This document shows, one piece after another, positions 61,105-64,000 of a DNA stretch of 64,000 nt (position 1 is the stretch's first letter; each line of letters opens with the position of its first letter). The position numbers were made by a program, and so were the translations under genes. The notes below the pieces were generated by a model, which was given only the letters and a program-made list of their open reading frames with translations, ran no database searches and had not been told where the DNA came from. Source of the DNA: Gimesia aquarii (GTDB lineage Bacteria > Planctomycetota > Planctomycetia > Planctomycetales > Planctomycetaceae). Where the stretch lies: NCBI RefSeq assembly GCF_007748195.1, contig NZ_CP037920.1, positions 6,816,062-6,880,061 on the forward strand, read 5' to 3'.

Positions 61105-62223
61105 TTAACCATGTGCCTTCAAGCGAAACTTGTTCGCTAGCAGTTTCATTTGTGTTTTCCAATTCAACTCTTGATTTATCGCTTGTTTAGTTCCTCCCAC
61201 CATATCTTGATACTGACTGGTACCAAAAAGCTTGATCCCCAGTTGAACGGTTCTAATTAGTTCTCCTTTTGACCAGTCTTTCATAACCAAACCACAATTG
61301 TAACGTTCGACATACATTTTACATTGCGGATGTGGAGCCGTGATCACTGGAACTCCATACGCCAGTGCCTGGAAGAATTTATTGGGGGCGGCGTTGAGAA
61401 GTGCAAAACGTTTTGGTAGCCAGAAAACCAAAGAGAACGCATATTGCGATAAGAGTGAATCAAGAGTTTGTGCATCGACTTGTCCATACCAATATAGTCC
61501 CATATTAGCACAGCGAGCTTGATTTAATGCAGACGTTAATTTGTCCTGGTTTTTCGGAGTTCCTTGAGAATCACCATAGATATCTAGCGGCAGTTTCCAC
61601 ACAGAAGGGTCTGTAAAGTGACAGGCAACAGAGGAATCAAGATCTAAGGTTCCAGCATATAAAATTTTTGGAATTTTGGGTTTGGGGTGAAACGTGCTCT
61701 TGGCTTCGTATACATTCGGAAGCACAAATATTTTCTCATATGGAATCGAAAATAATTCTGCGTCATTTATCGCACGGTTTTGTTCCGGGAAGATCCAGTA
61801 GTCGATCTGTTTTGAAAGCTTTTGAAGTCTTGAAAACAATACTTTAGAGTGAAAGCTCTTTTTAAGATGTTCGCAATCTTCGAGAACAAGGTTAATAATC
61901 TTGGGAGGGGTGAACTCTAAAAGCTCCAAGATCGGTAGCAAATTATAATTCGAGACAATAAGTGTATCGGGTTTATATTTTTGGACAAACTGTTTGCACT
62001 GTTGAAAGAATTGCCATCGACCTAGGCATGAGTGCGGATGTTCGCGGGTAGGTAAAGTACGAATTTTTTCTGCAAATTTATGATCTGTTACAATTTGTCG
62101 ATAAGGAACTGCAGGTTGCAAAATAGTAAAGTCATCTTGATTGCATTCAGCAAACTCTTTGGTAAAGCTTATGATTTGCGGTGAACCATACCCCAGAGTA
62201 ACATCAGAAATAGTTATGATCAT
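61105..62223 (-). CDS. Glycosyltransferase, GT-B type
   Basis: Encodes 372 aa. The C-terminal half has PKILYAGTLDLDSS and FFQALAYGVPVITAPHPQC, the donor-site helix of GT4-type enzymes. It overlaps the upstream gene by 4 bp (ATGA), so it is translationally coupled to it. It adds one sugar of the polysaccharide repeat unit. Confidence 0.83.
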   Translation of the reverse strand: MIITISDVTLGYGSPQIISFTKEFAECNQDDFTILQPAVPYRQIVTDHKFAEKIRTLPTREHPHSCLGRWQFFQQCKQFVQKYKPDTLIVSNYNLLPILELLEFTPPKIINLVLEDCEHLKKSFHSKVLFSRLQKLSKQIDYWIFPEQNRAINDAELFSIPYEKIFVLPNVYEAKSTFHPKPKIPKILYAGTLDLDSSVACHFTDPSVWKLPLDIYGDSQGTPKNQDKLTSALNQARCANMGLYWYGQVDAQTLDSLLSQYAFSLVFWLPKRFALLNAAPNKFFQALAYGVPVITAPHPQCKMYVERYNCGLVMKDWSKGELIRTVQLGIKLFGTSQYQDMVGGTKQAINQELNWKTQMKLLANKFRLKAHG

Positions 62224-63995
62224 AGTCCATCTCCATTTTGACTTTGAGAAACTAATTGATGAACGAGGTTTTCTGCTGAATGTTCAGCATACCATTTTTG
62301 CTTATACGTCAGCGCACCTTCAAGGTAGTGTGGATAGTGGTTTATGAGTTCTCTAACAGAATCTGAAACACGATTGATGTTATAGTAGGTAGCTCCAATC
62401 ACACCTGATGGAATTTCGGTTTCTATCCCTTTCACTGTTACATTTTTGATCTGAGCTTTTAATTGATCGATATCATTAAATGACCTCGTGCTGTCATTCA
62501 AATTGAGTGAAATCTTGTAGCATCCAGGTTCGTTTGAGCGAATGCAGCAATACACTTTATCTGCAATTGGCTCAAGAACTAACGTATCTGAATTACTATC
62601 AATCCAGAAGCACTGCTGATCTTCATCAGAGGGTCTGACCTGACGTTGTACTTGCAGGTGGCATTGCATTCCCTCTGATGGATAATTCCATTCGAGCTCC
62701 AGGATGAGGTTGGAGATCTGTTTCGGCACACAGACATCTATAGATGGAAAATTGAGAGAACTATTAAGGTTGATTAAACTTTCCTTAAATTGTTTCTTTA
62801 AATAGTTCTGTACTTCTTGTGTGAATGCACTAGACATCCATGTTCCAGCGGGAACAACGACTGGTATTCCTGCTACCAATGCTTCTGCTAAGACTCCTGA
62901 ACTTCTAGCGTAATAGTTATTGGAGTCATAGGGAATTAAAACAATGTCTGAATCATTGATAAGAGACGCGTATTCTTCAGAATTGAAGGGGCCTTCGAGT
63001 AATTCGATATAGTTCTCAGAGTAATTGCTCAGAACAGCTTTTGCCACACGGGGAGCTGGTTCACCTTCCGGAACATTAAAGTTGCTTTGAAAACGATAAT
63101 GTACTTGCCCAGCATCGATGCCTTTTGCTTCCAAATCAGAAATTAATTTAGGGAGTGCTTGGAATCCTTTCTCCGTTCTGGCGTCACCGATATAACTGAT
63201 AACCAGGGGACCGTTCCCAACTTGCGTCTTTGATTTCTGAAGCGTGCTGTCATGAGGGATTGGCAGTGTAGTGAACTTCATCGCCCCCAGAGAGTTATAC
63301 TGTTTTGTTAAATGGTCTGTATCTGTATAGAAATAAAATTGACCTTTTTCTTTTTCATGTACAAAGCGATTAAAAACGATTCGAGCCTCCTGAGTTTCTT
63401 CAAACTGCTTCGAGTAAGACGGATTGCGACCGTTAAACAAATTTCGCCGAAACAGTAAATGCCAGGCAGGTTGCTCGATTTTTAAATTCTGGGAAAGCTC
63501 CAGTAAGCCCTGTAATTCGGTTTCACCAAGTGTAGGAACGAAAGTAACGTCATTAGATTTGATTTGCGACCTTGACAGTAAGTTACATACTTCTTTCGCA
63601 AAGAGAATATTGTATTGAGGCCCAGCTTTTTTTAAGACTAAATATTGAGGAATTAAGTACAGCAATATTAACGGGGAAAGTAATAGAATTATTACAAAAA
63701 GGCATAATCTCCTGAGAATTCTGCCAAAGGGACCAAGTTTATAAAAAAGTCGATTAATTCTCTGAAGAATCGACTTTACCCCCTGTATTATAGTCAGTAA
63801 TAACTTTGTCAGCACAATTCTGAAAGCACTGAGTGATCCGACATCTTCTTTACCAACATAATTTTTGATCATCTTTAACGTAGATTGACTACGTAATTCA
63901 TTATAAATCATGCCAGTTTGACTATAAAGAATTTTATAGAGCAGATCGTTTTTTATTGATCTCATCAGTCCCAGAAATTTCGATCCACCAATCAA
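62220..63995 (-). CDS. Membrane-associated GT4-type glycosyltransferase, at the window edge
   Basis: At least 591 aa; the frame stays open to the window edge, and the first in-frame ATG is 63965, so the start may lie outside. A hydrophobic segment (CLFVIILLLSPLILLYLIP, about residues 95-115) may anchor it. The transferase core has SYIGDARTEKGFQALPKLI and SSGVLAEALVAGIPVVVPAG. A C-terminal extension of about 190 residues may be a separate binding domain. Confidence 0.82.
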   Translation of the reverse strand: MIGGSKFLGLMRSIKNDLLYKILYSQTGMIYNELRSQSTLKMIKNYVGKEDVGSLSAFRIVLTKLLLTIIQGVKSILQRINRLFYKLGPFGRILRRLCLFVIILLLSPLILLYLIPQYLVLKKAGPQYNILFAKEVCNLLSRSQIKSNDVTFVPTLGETELQGLLELSQNLKIEQPAWHLLFRRNLFNGRNPSYSKQFEETQEARIVFNRFVHEKEKGQFYFYTDTDHLTKQYNSLGAMKFTTLPIPHDSTLQKSKTQVGNGPLVISYIGDARTEKGFQALPKLISDLEAKGIDAGQVHYRFQSNFNVPEGEPAPRVAKAVLSNYSENYIELLEGPFNSEEYASLINDSDIVLIPYDSNNYYARSSGVLAEALVAGIPVVVPAGTWMSSAFTQEVQNYLKKQFKESLINLNSSLNFPSIDVCVPKQISNLILELEWNYPSEGMQCHLQVQRQVRPSDEDQQCFWIDSNSDTLVLEPIADKVYCCIRSNEPGCYKISLNLNDSTRSFNDIDQLKAQIKNVTVKGIETEIPSGVIGATYYNINRVSDSVRELINHYPHYLEGALTYKQKWYAEHSAENLVHQLVSQSQNGDGL

Positions 63996-64000
63996 CCTCC

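Overview
This window comes from a planctomycete chromosome, most like a Gimesia-type member of the Planctomycetaceae. The evidence is the adjacent DUF1552 and DUF1592/DUF1588/DUF1585 cytochrome-like pair (35.9-39.7 kb), a type I sulfatase, a PhoD-like phosphatase, moderate-to-low GC, and many lineage-specific orphan genes. The family and lineage calls come from reading the translations; no database search was run.

The window has two halves. Positions 1 to about 35.7 kb are an accessory island of small, mostly orphan genes on both strands. From 35.9 kb to the end is ordinary chromosome: the DUF1552/DUF1592 pair, a sulfatase, a fused TctA-TctC-TctB tricarboxylate transporter, an S10 peptidase, a PhoD phosphatase, a repeat-poor secreted protein, and a minus-strand cell-surface polysaccharide operon (54-64 kb) that runs past the right edge.

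The main discovery is in the island. I count 35 copies of a 28-bp near-palindrome, built as an 11-bp arm (consensus TGWCCGGGTAA), a 6-bp variable spacer, and an 11-bp inverted arm (TTACCCGGWCA). They occur between 97 and 35,717, and I saw none in the next 28 kb. Nearly every interval between neighbouring sites holds exactly one gene or one small operon, in either orientation; several intervals hold nothing. The 11-6-11 layout with inner TAA and TTA is the layout of XerC/XerD dif and pdif sites, but the arm sequence differs. I infer an integron-like or pdif-like system of swappable gene modules. A role as bidirectional terminators is a competing or additional explanation. Supporting evidence: two paralogous phage-derived modules (18.6-20.2 and 28.3-31.5 kb) both begin exactly at a site. 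One site was split by a 318-bp element with a 4-bp target duplication, and removing the element restores a perfect 28-bp site. An isolated half-site lies inside a truncated tyrosine recombinase gene at 32.39 kb.

A second layer is nested in the first. Several modules share the order 28-mer, motif D (core TTTTAAAACGGTC), a long imperfect palindrome resembling an integron attC, the gene, then a conserved upstream block (B or C). The attC-like parts also occur once or more outside the 28-mer array, near 47.7 kb.

Likely conflict functions in the island are an IetAS-type AAA ATPase/S8 peptidase pair, a TIR protein with pentapeptide repeats, an Imm7-like immunity protein, a HEAT-like protein and many small membrane proteins. 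Phage-derived genes include a Mu Gam-like protein, a Nu1-like small terminase, and a putative holin and spanin pair. A 3' fragment of tRNA-Leu(GAG) marks a probable old attachment site at 31.73 kb.
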